Below, one piece after another: positions 1 to 10,409 of a DNA stretch of 64,000 nucleotides. The notes under the pieces were generated by a model. It did no database searches. It was not told the origin of the DNA and was given only the letters and a program-made list of their open reading frames with translations. Position 1 is the stretch's first letter; the number at the start of each line of letters is the position of its first letter. The stretch lies in assembly GCA_963682025.1 (NCBI GenBank), contig OY821518.1, forward strand, positions 32,506,032 to 32,570,031. Reading direction: 5' to 3'. The translations under genes and the position numbers were made by a program. The stretch comes from Cordilura impudica. Its lineage: Eukaryota; Arthropoda; Insecta; Diptera; Scathophagidae.

Positions 1-1537
1 TGTGGTCGAGGTCAGCACAGGTGCGTTATTAGCATTTTTTATTATAAAGTTCGCTACTTGATCTAAATAAGCTTGCGGTAAATTATTGCGGTGTATAAAT
101 GCTTGAGCAGATACCCAAGGATCTTCGCCACGATTATAGGGCAGTTTTATTGGTGGTTGGCTATCTGATATATCAACCGAAAACACATAATCATATTCCT
201 TTTTGAAATGAAAGATATTTAGATAGACAGACACATAAAATAAAGTTGATGATTTCAAAATTTACCTTGCCTTCATGCAATTTCTTGCCTGAAGTTGCTT
301 GTGATCCTCCTGATGCGCCGGTAACATCACCAACTAAATTCCATTTACCTAATTCCCATATATAACATTTCACCGAGCCATCTGGATGTCTTACCATTTT
401 GGTTTGACCTTCTCGGGTGCCATTGGTTAGTAAAGCTTCGGGACCAGGCAGACTGAAAGTGGAAAATGATGTTTAGTTTTCTAAATAAAAAAAAAAAAAT
501 GTTTAACTTTACTCAGTCTTTTTAAAACCTCCCAATTCTTCCGACATTTGTTGTTTTCTTGTGTCCACAGCTAATTCATACGACTTTAAGGCCGATGCAT
601 TGGCTATACGCTGAGGATCTTTGGTAAAAACTCTAACAATACCGTCACTGCTACCCGTAACTATATCACCATTTTTAAGACAGGCTACAGACCAAACGGA
701 TTGTGCTGGATGTATTAGAGGTGATCCTACTTCTTCGCCCGTTGCCAAATTCCACATACGCAAGGAACTATCTTCACCGCATGACACTACACAACCATTT
801 CCTACAGCCTTTTGTTCAGCTACCGCATATATGTAGTTGGTATGACCAACCATTTGTTTGACACATTCGCCATCTTCATTCCAAAAACGTATAATGGCAT
901 CATTGGCACACGATAACAAACAATCAGTACTCAGCGACAAAATTCCTCTAACGCAATCTGTGTGACCTTTGAGCGTACGTAACTTTTCTCCTTTCGCATT
1001 CCAAAAACAAATGTTCTTGTCCGCAGAGCCAGTTATAAATTTTTTAGATTCCTGCATAGAAGCCACAGCCCAAACGGCCGCATCATGACCCTTTAGTTCT
1101 ACAAATTTTGCATCACCTGTTTGATCAATAGACCAAATTCGCGCTGTCTTATCCCAACTGCCCGTTATCAAACTTCGAGCCTCTACACCAGCCGCTATGG
1201 CACAGACAGTAGAGCCGTGACCTTTTAAAGTTAAGATGGGTACCAAACTATTTTCCTGATAAATGCACACCGTAGCATCATTACTGCCCGTACACAACCA
1301 CCGTTCGCGTTCATAATAAAACACACATGCCACGAAATTTGTATGATCCTGCAAGGTTACCGATTCTATATAACCATCATCTATGGGTTTCCATAATTTT
1401 GTGGTTTTATCTCTCGAACCCGAAACAATCATTTGACCACCTCCCATGACGGTGGCCCCAGACGCCACGGTACGAACATCCATACTGTGTCCAAATAGCT
1501 CGCAGCTTAATTTATAATCGTCCAAAGTAAAAGACAT
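1..1537 (-). CDS. PLAA: PLAA/Plap (phospholipase A2-activating protein; Ufd3/Doa1 homologue), 5' part, runs off the left edge
   Basis: Ubiquitin-binding cofactor of the AAA ATPase p97/VCP (TER94 in flies), acting in the cytosol and nucleus in ubiquitin turnover and lysosome/proteasome sorting. Exon 1 is 1537-513 (about 341 residues): a beta-propeller of WD40 repeats with repeated GH...W/D motifs (SGSRDKTTKLW, TGSWDKTARIW, TGSADKNICFW, SCANDAIIRFW, GEDSSLRMW, TGSSDGIVRVF). Exon 2 is 452-266 and exon 3 is 198-<1. Together they make the PFU domain, with ELGKWNLVGDV, TSGKKLHEGKEYDYVF and KLPYNRGEDPWVSAQAF. Donors GTAAAG and GTAAAT, acceptors TTTCAG and AAAAAG; the phases join cleanly (KKTD/LPGPEALL, HEGK/EYDYV). 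The p97-binding PUL domain should lie left of the window. The start is the first ATG before the conserved YKLSCELFGH. No defect is visible, so this is the functional-looking copy; a damaged copy lies at 5352-6918. Confidence 0.93.
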
Positions 1538-1800
1538 TTTTCAATTTCTTGTTTCTGATTTTCAAATTTATCGTTTATAAAATAAGTATTTATTTTATTA
1601 TAGTGTAAACACTTGATATTAAGAAAACGTTTTTGCAAATTTATCAAAAAACAAAAGAATTCTGCAAGATGATGCAGCGGCAAATTGTCGCAAACAAATG
1701 TCAAGTTCTTTTTTTTTTTTTTTTTGCAATTTTTATACAGTGTTGCCAGTTTAAGTAAAAGATGACAAAGGAAAATTTAAAATTAAAAACAAAACAGCTG
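1538..1800 (-). promoter_or_regulatory. presumed 5' UTR and promoter region of PLAA
   Basis: This stretch directly precedes the PLAA start codon. Part of it (about 1626-1790) is conserved in front of the pseudogene copy (about 6960-7130), including GCAAGATGATGCAGCGGCAA and AACAGTGTTGCCAGTTT. Copy 1 has about 45 extra bases near 1575-1620. I see no clear TATA box or initiator, and the conservation may reflect only the duplication. The transcription start is unknown. Confidence 0.4.
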
Positions 1801-1879
1801 TTAGTTAGGAATCAGATTTAATGACTTGTTTAACATAAAAGTGTTAAATTTCATATTGCCATTTGATTGAATTTTATGT

Positions 1880-2110
1880 GTCCAGACTCAGATCTTCAGT
1901 GGGAGCTTCTGGGGCTGATGTTCCTGGACTTTCGCAACTGCTTCGATATTGGCATTTGAACCACTTGTTTTTGAACGTACAGTATATTTAGTATCACCAA
2001 TCGATGCAGTTTGTCCGTATTTTTCAATTACTCTCTTCATAGTTGACGAAAATTTCCAACTGTAGCCGCCAAACTCAATATTTTTGAAATATTCTTCAAT
2101 AATAGATTTG
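1880..2110 (-). pseudogene. Tc1/mariner-like transposase remnant, N-terminal part
   Basis: Read on the minus strand, this gives a helix-turn-helix-like fragment (GGYSWKFSSTMKRVIEKYGQ, then KYTVRSKTSGSNANIEAVAK). It resembles the N-terminal half of the insect Tc1/mariner transposase family seen intact-ish at 2741-3811. It has a parallel, longer copy at 9240-9885, so it was probably present before the tandem duplication. No terminal repeats remain. Confidence 0.6.
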
Positions 2111-2289
2111 TGTAGTTCATAAACGAACTAGTTCAATTGAACTATTCCTTCTACTAAACTATGCAAACTAGTTTATTTCCTCCGCTCTTTTATTTTTTCG
2201 GTCTTTTATTTTTCGGTCTTTCAGTTATTTCGGTCTTTTAGTTCATTTCGTTAATATGTTTCAAGTATGTATATAGTTCAATTTCCCAT

Positions 2290-2440
2290 TTCCCCTCATG
2301 CAATTGATCTGAAACTTGGCCCATAGTCTTTTGACTACAGATTAATTTTAGGGTAGTCACGCATAGTCACGGAGTGATCTAAAAGTTATTTACCCTCATC
2401 CGATCGATCTTTTTGAATAACATAACAAAGTCAAGGCGTA
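2290..2440 (-). repeat. single copy of the ~120-bp GTGACTGTGCGTGACTA-type repeat
   Basis: On the minus strand the stretch reads like the units at 17715-18190 and 32702-33062, including GATCACTCCGTGACTATG and the GAAACTTGG/GGGGAAATG landmarks. It is an isolated, inverted unit. Confidence 0.6.
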
Positions 2441-2627
2441 TGATTATTATTAATTAGCAGAGTAGAAGATACGTATACTTACGTATGAGTGTTAATTTTA
2501 ATATGTATTAAATCATAGTCAGCAGCGTTGCCATTTTAGCATTTTAGTTGCTAGATTTAGCAACTTTTTTGTCGTTTAGCATCCAAAATTTATGAAAAGA
2601 TGCTAGATGCTAACTTAGCATCTTTTA

Positions 2628-3914
2628 AAGGGTCCGCCATCTAACGTTTTTTTTTCAACTAGTGCTTATTTCGTGAATGGTAACACTTAGCTCATGTCTG
2701 ATTTGACAGATAATTAGTTTTATCCTTCCGCTGAACGAATATGGTTGTGTATACGCTTGAACAACGCTGGGAAATATTGCGACATTGCTTTGAAAATCAT
2801 GGTATTGTTGCAGAATGTGTGTGAAAATTGCGTACGGATTTTGGAAGAAGAGAAGCACTGTCAGCTCCGTATGTTCGTTATCTTGTGAAAAAAGTGAAAG
2901 AAACTGGCATCCTCATCGATAAACCAAAGCGTGAAAAGCCAAAAACAGTGCGTACACCCGAGAATATTGCTGCTGTGGCAGAAAGTGTGCGTGAAGCGCC
3001 ATCAACATCAATTCACCGTCGTTCTCAAGAATTGAACATTTCGGAGGCATCATTTAGACGAATTTTGCATAAAGACCTTGGTATGACGCCATACAAAATC
3101 CAATTGGTTCAGGAGTTGAAGCCAACTGACCATCCAATGCGTTCTCGCTTCGCTAAGTGGGCCTGCGATCGACTTCCAGAAGATGCTGATTTTGCCAAAA
3201 AAATCATCTTTTCAGATGAAGCTACTTTTGATCTTGGCGGGTATGTAAACAAGGAAAATTGTCGCATTTGGGGCACAGAAAACACATTGAAAAGCCGATA
3301 CATCCAAAACGAGTCACTGTTTGGTGCGGATTTTGGTCCAGAGGCATAATTGGGCCATTTTTCTTCGAAAATGAACAAGGAGTGGCCGTTACAGTCAATG
3401 GCGATCGTTATCGGGCCATGTTGAACGAATTTTTGTTCACAAAAACTGAAGAGGAGGATATTGGCAACATTGGGTTTCAACAGGACGGCGCTACGTGCCA
3501 CACAGCCGAAGCTACACTCGATGTGCCCTGTTTTTGAAGATCGCATTATCAGCCGCAGAGCTCATGTCGTTTGGCCACCTCGGAGCTGCGATTTGACACA
3601 GTTGGACTATTATTTGTGGGGTGCCCTCAAAGATAAGTGTTACGCCAACAAACCAGAGACAATTGACACTTTAAAGGACAATATTCGTGAAGCCATTGGT
3701 GAAATACAGCTGCACATAATCGATAATGTGCTTAAAAATTGGACCGATCGTGTAGGCTACTGCATGGCCAGCCGAGGCAGCCATTTGAATGAAATTATTT
3801 TCCATTATTAACCGGAAGGATTGTACTTTTAAATAAAAAAAGAAATTTGAGATAATATTCAGTAGTTTTTTTTTATAGCATTTTCAAAAAAAAAAAGTTA
3901 TTTGGCGGACCCTT
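2628..3914 (+). mobile_element. Tc1/mariner-superfamily transposon, 1287 bp, TA target duplication
   Basis: Inverted repeats start AAGGGTCCGCCATCTAACG and, from the other end, AAGGGTCCGCCAAATAACT; both continue into T-runs, giving about 27 bp in all. TA dinucleotides flank both ends (2626-2627 and 3915-3916). The length is typical of a full Tc1/mariner element. It sits inside the hAT element at 2523-4896 and carries a transposase with few lesions (2741-3811), so it is the younger of the two. Confidence 0.9.
2741..3811 (+). pseudogene. Tc1/mariner-family transposase, broken by one stop and two frameshifts
   Basis: The transposase would cut and paste the element by binding its ends through N-terminal HTH domains and cleaving with a DDD/DDE catalytic domain. 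The start ATG at 2741 opens MVVYTLEQRWEILRHCFENH. A TGA at 2822 replaces an expected CGA arginine codon before KLRTDFGRREALSAPYV. The catalytic block shows FSDEATFDLGGYVNKENCRIW (first Asp), then, after a frameshift near 3300, VTVWCGFWSRGIIGPFFFEN and GFQQDGATCHTAE (second Asp). A second frameshift near 3530 leads into RSCDLTQLDYYLWGALKDK (third acidic site) and a C-terminus ending at 3811. All catalytic motifs remain, so the copy died recently. The exact Tc1/mariner subgroup is not assigned. Confidence 0.88.
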
Positions 3915-4194
3915 TATTAATAAAAGGTTGCTTTTAGCATCTTTTTTCATTATTTTTGAATATACAATTTTAATTTTAATGGTGTTGATATGTTTTATTT
4001 TCTCAAAGTGTAATACGAGAATTTTGTGTACTATAACAAAACATTTTGAAATAGAAGAATGTAAACACCAACAATAGCTTTTAATGAACTAAAAAGTCGA
4101 TTGCCAAAAATATTATTGTATTAAAAAAAGACAAAATTTTCAATACAAAACACATTAAATCCGGTAAAAGAACCGATAACTACAACCTTTTTAT

Positions 4195-4532
4195 GGATTG
4201 AATTTAACAAAAATTCTATTGGCGAAAATCCATTTAAAGAGTTATTTGTATTGCCTTTATTAGTTTTGTCTTTCTCAAAAGCTGAAGTTAAACGTTTTTT
4301 TTATTTTAATGGCTTTAGTTAAAAGCAAACTTTGAACAGATTAAAATCCGAGTTGTTATGTTCTGTATTACGTACAAAAGGTTTGAAATTGAAAAATGGG
4401 TGCTGTTACACTTACAATATACCGAGTGATGTCGTTGATAAACGTCGATCGTCAGAAAAATATCAGAGCCAAGAAGAACTTGAAGATGAAGACATTACAG
4501 AAATATTAGATTCCATAAACCAATTATTGTAA
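4195..4532 (+). pseudogene. hAT transposase C-terminal dimerisation region, remnant
   Basis: Across two frames this reads KELFVLPLLVLSFSKAEVKR, then (after a frameshift near 4300) NGF...NRLKSELLCSVLRTKG and GLKLKNGCCYTYNIPSDVV. The pattern (a hydrophobic stretch, S.AEV.R.FS..., K..LRNRL) is that of the hAT family dimerisation domain at the C-terminus. The stop is at 4530-4532. No N-terminal or catalytic part is left. It belongs to the hAT element at 2523-4896. Confidence 0.75.
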
Positions 4533-5205
4533 TATAATCGTATCTTTTGATAGTGTAAATTCTGTTATATTTGAAATTAAAAAAAATATCTCAAAAATTA
4601 AAAATATTTAATTTAAAATTAAAAAAACTCATTTTAATGTTAAAAAAAATTACAGATGAAATCCAAAATAATTTTAATTAAAATTTAAAAAATATAAATC
4701 GAAAGTTATGTTTCATATTAATATAAATTTCAATATAAATTTGAAAAAAAAATTTAGCATCTTTTTTTTGACTCCAGTACGTTTTAGCATCTTTTTTTTT
4801 TTTTTTTTTTTGCAATTTAGCATCTTTACAATTTCAAAATTTTTTTTTTTTTTTTGCAATTTAGCATCTTTACAATTTCAAATTATGGCAACACTGATAG
4901 TCACCCCAATTCTAAACAAAAATGGAGATTTTTGAAATGTTTGTATGGGGAACTCTCAGGGGGTTCCACGGGGTGTGTCACGGCATGGGTGGGTCGGCCC
5001 TCCAAAGATAGTGGGGGTCTATCATACATTTGGACTCGATTGGGGCACTCTAAATGGGTCAAAATGAGACAGACAGACAGGTCAAAAGTCGGGACATCAG
5101 AATTCGTTTTAGAGGTATGGTTCCTCGGGCAAAGTTTCTTATTTTGATCCGTAGAATAAGATTGTCCTTGTCACTTGGGAGATTTTTAAATCGACCCGCC
5201 CTACT

Positions 5206-5294
5206 GTACAAGCATGCATGACCATAGATAAATGCGATTACTCAATGTTGAGCTGGGGTTTGTTTACCTAGTGTGATGTGTGCTCGATGAGCTC
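5206..5294 (+). repeat. short boundary repeat R, copy 1
   Basis: About 89 bp beginning TGTACAAGCATGCATGACC, recurring at 10321-10409 with roughly 80% identity by eye. It sits exactly at the junction of the two tandem units and within what should be PLAA intron 3. It could be the substrate of the unequal crossover that duplicated the gene. Confidence 0.65.
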
Positions 5295-5351
5295 TTGAAA
5301 GAATATATTACATTATTTAAGGATTGTTAGATACAAAAAGTTTTTATTTAC

Positions 5352-6918
5352 GCAGTTGTGTCCGAGGTCAGCACAGGAGCATTATTAGCATTTTTTATTA
5401 TAAAGTTGGCTACTTGATCTAAATAACCTTGTGGTAAGTTATTGCGGTGTATAAATGCTTGAGCCGATACCCAAGGATCTTCGTCACGATTATAGGGCAG
5501 TTTTATTGGTGGCTGGCTATCTGATATATCCACCGAAAACACATAATCATATTCCTTTTTTAAATGAAAGATATTGAGATAGACATATCATATAAAGTAG
5601 ATGATTTTAAAATTTACCTTGCCTTCATGCAATGTCTTGCCTGAAGTTGCTTGTGATCCTCCTGATGCGCCGATAACATCACCAACTAAATTCCATTTAC
5701 CTAATTCCCATATATAACATTTCACTGAGCCATCTGGATGTTTTACCATTTTGGTTTGACCTTCTCGGGTGCCATTGGTTAGTAAAGCTTCGGGACCAGG
5801 CAGACTGAAAGGGAAAAATGTTTAGTTTTCTAAAAAAAAAAAACAAAAATAACAAAAAAAAAAAAAACAAAAAATATATGTTTAACTTTACTCAGTTTTT
5901 TTAATAAAACCTCCCAATTCTTCCGACATTTGTTGTTTTCTTGCGGTCACAGCCAATTCGTATGACTTTAAGGCCGATGCATTGGCTATACGCTGAGGAT
6001 CTTTGGTAAAAACTCTAACAATACCGTCACTGCTACCCGTAACTATATCACCGTTTTTAAGACAGGCTACAGACCAAACGGATTGTGCTGGATGTATTAG
6101 AGGTGATCCTACTTCTTCGCCCGTTGCCAAATTCCACATACGCAAGGAACTATCTTCACCGCATGACACTACACAACCATTTCCTACAGCCTTTTGTTCA
6201 GCTACCGCATATATGTAGTTGGTATGACCAATCATTTGTTTGACACATTCGCCATCTTCATTCCAAAAACGTATAATGGCATCATTGGCACACGATATCA
6301 AACAATCATTACTCAACGACAAAATTCCTCTAACGCAATCTGTGTGACCTTTGAGCGTACGTAACTTTTCTCCTTTCGCATTCCAAAAACAAATGTTCTT
6401 GTCCGCAGAGCCAGTTATGAATTTTTTAGATTCCTGCAAAGAAGCCACAGCCCAAACGGCCGCATCATGACCCTTTAGTTCTACAAATTTTGCATCACCT
6501 GTTTGTTCAATAGACCAAATTCGCGCTGTCTTATCTCAACTGCCCGTTATCAAACTTCGAGCCTCTACGCCAGCCGCTATGGCGCAGACAGTAGAGCCGT
6601 GACCTTTTAAAGTTAAGATGGGTACCAAACTATTTTTCTGATAAATGCACACCGTAGCATCATTACTGCTGTGCACAACCACCGTTCGCGTTCATAATAA
6701 AACACACATGCCAAATAATTTGTATGATCCTGCAAGGTTACCGATTCTATATAACCATCACCTATTGGTTTCCATAATTTTGTTGTTTTATCTCTCGAAC
6801 CCGAAACAATCATTTGACCTCCTTCGATGACGGTGGCCCCAGCCGCCACACTACGAACATCCATACTGTGTCCAAACAGCTCGCAGCTTAATTTATAATC
6901 GTCCAAAGTAAAAGACAT
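5352..6918 (-). pseudogene. duplicated PLAA pseudogene, exons 1-3
   Basis: Exon 1 is 6918-5892, exon 2 is 5804-5618 and exon 3 is 5554-5352. Donor and acceptor positions match the functional-looking copy at 1-1537, so this arose by DNA duplication, not by retroposition. Two lesions kill it: a 1-bp deletion near 6667-6673 in the second WD40 blade, which throws the frame, and a TGG-to-TGA change at 6538-6536 in the SW.KT motif of the third blade. Downstream blades and the PFU domain are almost unchanged, apart from one added codon near the end of exon 1 and a few substitutions. After exon 3 the locus ends in intron sequence at the tandem-unit junction (about 5206-5294), so the later exons and the PUL domain are missing. 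It could still be transcribed from the copied promoter region. Confidence 0.88.
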
Positions 6919-7309
6919 TTTTCAATTACTTTTTGTTTCTAATTTTCCAATTCATAAACACTTGAATGGGAAGAAAACGTTTTTGCAAATTTATCAGAAA
7001 ACATGAATTTTGCAAGATGATGCAGCGGCAAATTGTCGCAAACAAATGTCAAGCTTTTTTTTTTGCAATTTTTAAACAGTGTTGCCAGTTTTAATAAAAG
7101 CCAAACAAAGGAAAACTTAACATTAAAACAAGTAAATGATGTCGAATTCACATCAAGCGTTATGGTGGTAGTAGTGAAAATTTGATTGTATGTGTGTCAC
7201 CGAGAAAATCTAAATTTTTTGATTTTCCATCAAGCATAGTCGGTGTTACATATACAAACAAATTTTCACTAATAACACCACAATATTTGATGGTGAATTT
7301 GACAAGTGT

Positions 7310-9022
7310 ATAGTGCCCTTAATAGTGTCAAATTCGGCTGTGTCGAATTTTTGTTAATTTTTAATTTTTAATTTTTAATTTTTAATTTTTAATTTTTAAT
7401 TTTTAATTTTTAATTTTTAATTTTTAATTTTTAATTTTTAATTTTTAATTTTTAATTTTTAATTTTTAATTTTTAATTTTTAATTTTTAATTTTTAATTT
7501 TTAATTTTTAATTTTTAAGTTTTAATTTTTAATTTGTAATTTTTAATTTTTAATTTTTAATTTTTAATTTTTAATTTTTAATTTTTAATTTTTAATTTTT
7601 AATTTTTAATTTTTAATTTTTAATTTTTAATTTTTAATTTTTAATTTTTAATTTTTAGTTTTTAATTTTTAATTTTTAATTTTTAATTTTTAATTTTTAA
7701 TTTTTAATTTTTAATTTTTAATTTTTAATTTTTAATTTTTAATTTTTAATTTTTAATTTTTAATTTTTAATTTTTAATTTTTAATTTTTAATTTTTAATT
7801 TTTAATTTTTAATTTTTAATTTTTAATTTTTAATTTTTAATTTTTAATTTTTAATTTTTAATTTTTAATTTTTAATTTTTAATTTTTAATTTTTAATTTT
7901 TAATTTTTAATTTTTAATTTTTAATTTTTAATTTTTAATTTTTAATTTTTAATTTTTAATTTTTAATTTTTAATTTTTAATTTTTAATTTTTAATTTTTA
8001 ATTTTTAATTTTTAATTTTTAATTTTTAATTTTTAATTTTTAATTTTTAATTTTTAAATTTTAATTTTTAATTTTTAATTTTTAATTTTTAATTTTTAAT
8101 TTTTAATTTTTAATTTTTAATTCTTAATTCTTAATTTTTAATTTTTAATTTTTAATTTTTAATTTTTAATTTTTAATTTTTAATTTTTAATTTTTAATTT
8201 TTAATTTTTAATTTTTAATTTTTAATTTTTAATTTTTAATTTTTAATTTTTAATTTTTAATTTTAAATTTTAAATTTTAAATTTTTATTTTTAATTTTTA
8301 ATTTTTAATTTTTAATTTTTAATTTTTAATTTTTAATTTTTAATTTTTAATTTTTAATTTTTAATTTTTAATTTTTAATTTTTAATTTTTAATTTTTAAT
8401 TTTTAATTTTTAATTTTTAATTTTTAATTTTTAATTTTTAATTTTAATTTTTAATTTTTAATTTTTAATTTTTAATTTTTAATTTTTAATTTTTAATTTT
8501 TAATTTTTAATTTTTGATTTTTAATTTTTAATTTTTAATTTTTAATTTTTAATTTTTAATTTTTAATTTTTAATTTTTAATTTTTAATTTTTAATTTTTA
8601 ATTTTTAATTTTTAATTTTTAATTTTTAATTTTTAATTTTTAATTTTTAATTTTTAATTTTTAATTTTTAATTTTTAATTTTTAATTTTTAATTTTTAAA
8701 TTTTTAATTTTTAATTTTTAATTTTTAATTTTTAATTTTTAATTTTTAATTTTAATTTTTAATTTTTAATTATAACCGATTTTGACGATTTTAAATAGCA
8801 ACTCCTTTGGGATGTTCATAAACGATTTTATTTAAAAGCGAACGGTCTAGCTTAGGTATTGACGGCGTGATCCTGATTTCCACAGACAGACGGACAGACG
8901 GTCATCGCTAAATCAATTTCCCTTGTTGTAATGATCAAGAAATTACATGGTTTTGGGGTCTCCGGAATTTATTTCCATGCGTTACAAACGGAATGACAAA
9001 CCTATATATACCCTTGGCCACT
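7310..9022 (-). mobile_element. GTCY-type (mini-me-like) element expanded by a heptamer array
   Basis: On the minus strand it starts near 9022 with a TATATAGGTTTGTCATTCCG block, runs through a tract of GTCTGTCCGTCTGTC type with GGAAATCAGGATCACG, then ACGATTTTAAATAGCAACTC. After the heptamer array it ends near 7310 with the family's 3' hairpin (ATTCGACACAGCCGAAT) followed by TTTGACACTATTA. The architecture agrees with the elements at 49076-54745 and 56941-57822. The name follows the dipteran mini-me elements, which carry (TA)n and (GTCY)n tracts; the family assignment is by resemblance. Confidence 0.65.
7354..8770. repeat. heptamer satellite (AATTTTT)n, about 1.4 kb
   Basis: About 200 copies of the 7-bp unit AATTTTT (AAAAATT on the other strand), with very few variants: AAG and TTTG near 7520, TTCTTAA near 8122, 8-bp units near 8262, and a handful of 6- or 8-bp slips. 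The high homogeneity points to recent expansion. It lies inside the GTCY-type element at 7310-9022. Confidence 0.97.
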
Positions 9023-9239
9023 GACTTGTTTAACATCAAAGCTAATCGTTAAGCATTTTTTATTTGCTTGCAATAAAAAAAAATTGTTAAACAGCGAAAA
9101 CATTTTACAAACATTTTATAAGTTTATTATTTTGGCTTCCAAAAACAGAAGTGGCGCGGCGCAGCGCGTCCGATATTTTTGCAATCAGCGTACAGTTTGC
9201 ACTAAATTGTAAATAAAAAGTTGGGAAGTGATTGAAATA

Positions 9240-9885
9240 AGTTATAATATTTTTTGTTTTTTAATAAATAAGTAAATTATAATGGAAGAGCATGTGGCCA
9301 CCGTCTTGTTGAAACCATATGTCGTCAGTATCAATAAATTTAGGCGGAAAGAACTCTATTATAATGTCGCGACATCAAGCATCAGCACCAGTCGCTACTT
9401 GACCAGCTTCATTTTTGAAGAAGGACTAAATATTGACACGTGGCCGATGCATTTCTTTTTCGACAAACACATGTGGGTTCGCAAGTGTGTCAATTTTGAC
9501 TATTAACGAAACCATCAAGGTGAAATATTTGCTTCATCGCTTATGATGTTGATGTTCAATAATCCATGCAACGTACTATCATCGTTGTGCACGGTAATTG
9601 GGCTTCAGTTCTTGTGTCATTTGAATTTCAGATCTTCAGTGAGTATACGGTGTAGAGAGCTTCTGGAATTGATGTTTTCGGACTTTCACAACTGCTTTGA
9701 TATTGGCATTTGAACTGCTTGTTTTTGAACGAACAGTATATTTAGTATCACCAATCGATCCAGTTTGTCTGTATTTTTCTATTATTCTCTTCATAGTTGA
9801 CGAAATTTTCGAACTGTAGCCGCCAAACTTTCAATATTTTTGAAATATTCTTCAATAACTGATACATATGTGTAGTTCATGACCG
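9240..9885 (-). pseudogene. Tc1/mariner-like transposase remnant, heavily damaged
   Basis: Minus-strand reading gives the same N-terminal region as 1880-2110 (MKRIIEKYRQTGSIGDTKY), then MTQELKPNY, and near 9280-9320 WFQQDGG, the second-Asp motif of Tc1/mariner transposases. Many frameshifts and stops and some internal losses are present. The plus-strand reading frame at 9282-9506 is an antisense artefact. Confidence 0.6.
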
Positions 9886-10320
9886 AACTAGTTCAATTGA
9901 ACTATTCCTTCTACTGAACTATGTGAATTAGTTCGAATTCTTTCGCTCTTTGAGTTCTTTTGGTTTTTTTATTCCTTCGCTCTTTGAGTTCTTTCGGGTT
10001 TTTAATTCTTTCGGTCTTTTAGAACTTTCGCTATTTTAGTAAATTTCGTTAATATTTTTCATGTATATAGTTCAATTTTCTATTTTTGTTTATATTCTAA
10101 ATTTAAATGGAAGTGGTGCGTGACCAAAACTTCAGAATAAATATTATAGCTCCCCTATAAAACCATTGCCTTCGCAAAGGAGGTTAGGGTGAGCTGTCGT
10201 GTATGTAACTTTTAGATATAAAAAAACAAAATGGCAACTAATGACGCCTGAAATTTGGTACATCATAACTGTACATAAACTGCATCACGACCATTGTTTT
10301 TATAATCGAAGTTTGCAGTT

Positions 10321-10409
10321 ATCTGTACAAGCATGCACGACCACAGGTAAACGCGATTACTCAGTGTTAAGCTGGGTTTTGCTTAGCTAGTGTGATGTGC
10401 ACCTCATAG
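10321..10409 (+). repeat. short boundary repeat R, copy 2
   Basis: Matches 5206-5294 (GTACAAGCATGCACGACC, then GCGATTACTCAGTGTTAAGC). It marks the right end of unit 2; beyond it no similarity to the PLAA locus is seen. Confidence 0.65.

Larger units (their letters stand above)
2523..4896 (+). mobile_element. hAT DNA transposon with a Tc1/mariner element nested inside
   Basis: The ends are CAGCGTTGCCAT at the left and ATGGCAACACTG at the right, giving 12-bp inverted repeats of the CAGTGTTGCCA type. They are flanked by ATAGTCAG (2515-2522) and ATAGTCAC (4897-4904), a 7/8 match to the 8-bp target duplication expected for hAT. Inside are many TTTAGCATCTTTT subterminal motifs near both ends and a transposase C-terminal remnant (4195-4532). 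Without the nested 1.29-kb element only about 1.09 kb remains, so this is an internally deleted copy that cannot move by itself. Confidence 0.85.
1..5205. repeat. tandem duplication, unit 1 (starts left of window)
   Basis: Unit 1 and unit 2 (5206-10320) share, in the same order, PLAA exons 3-1 with introns, the upstream region, a Tc1-like remnant (1880-2110 / 9630-9880) and a stretch of GTTCATTTCGGTCTTTTAG-like repeats (2111-2290 / 9885-10085). Unit 1 also holds a hAT insertion (2523-4896) absent from unit 2, so that insertion followed the duplication or hit one copy only. Coding parts look more similar than the non-coding parts. Confidence 0.8.
5206..10320. repeat. tandem duplication, unit 2
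   Basis: Second unit of the direct duplication: truncated intron 3, PLAA pseudogene, upstream region, a GTCY-type element with a heptamer array (an insertion absent from unit 1), a longer piece of the Tc1-like remnant, and the GTTC-rich tract. Stretches 6919-7309, 9026-9239 and 9885-10320 hold no gene; 9155-9172 is a small GC-rich patch. Confidence 0.78.

Noticed and set aside
621..836. 71-residue plus-strand frame, repeated at 6003-6218
   Set aside because: It is the exact antisense of PLAA exon 1 in both copies and is duplicated only because the gene is.
1538..1800. Possible bidirectional promoter at PLAA
   Set aside because: No gene is found on the plus strand up to the transposons beginning at 1880-2523.
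9282..9506. 74-residue plus-strand frame
   Set aside because: Antisense to the Tc1/mariner transposase remnant; the minus strand has WFQQDGG.
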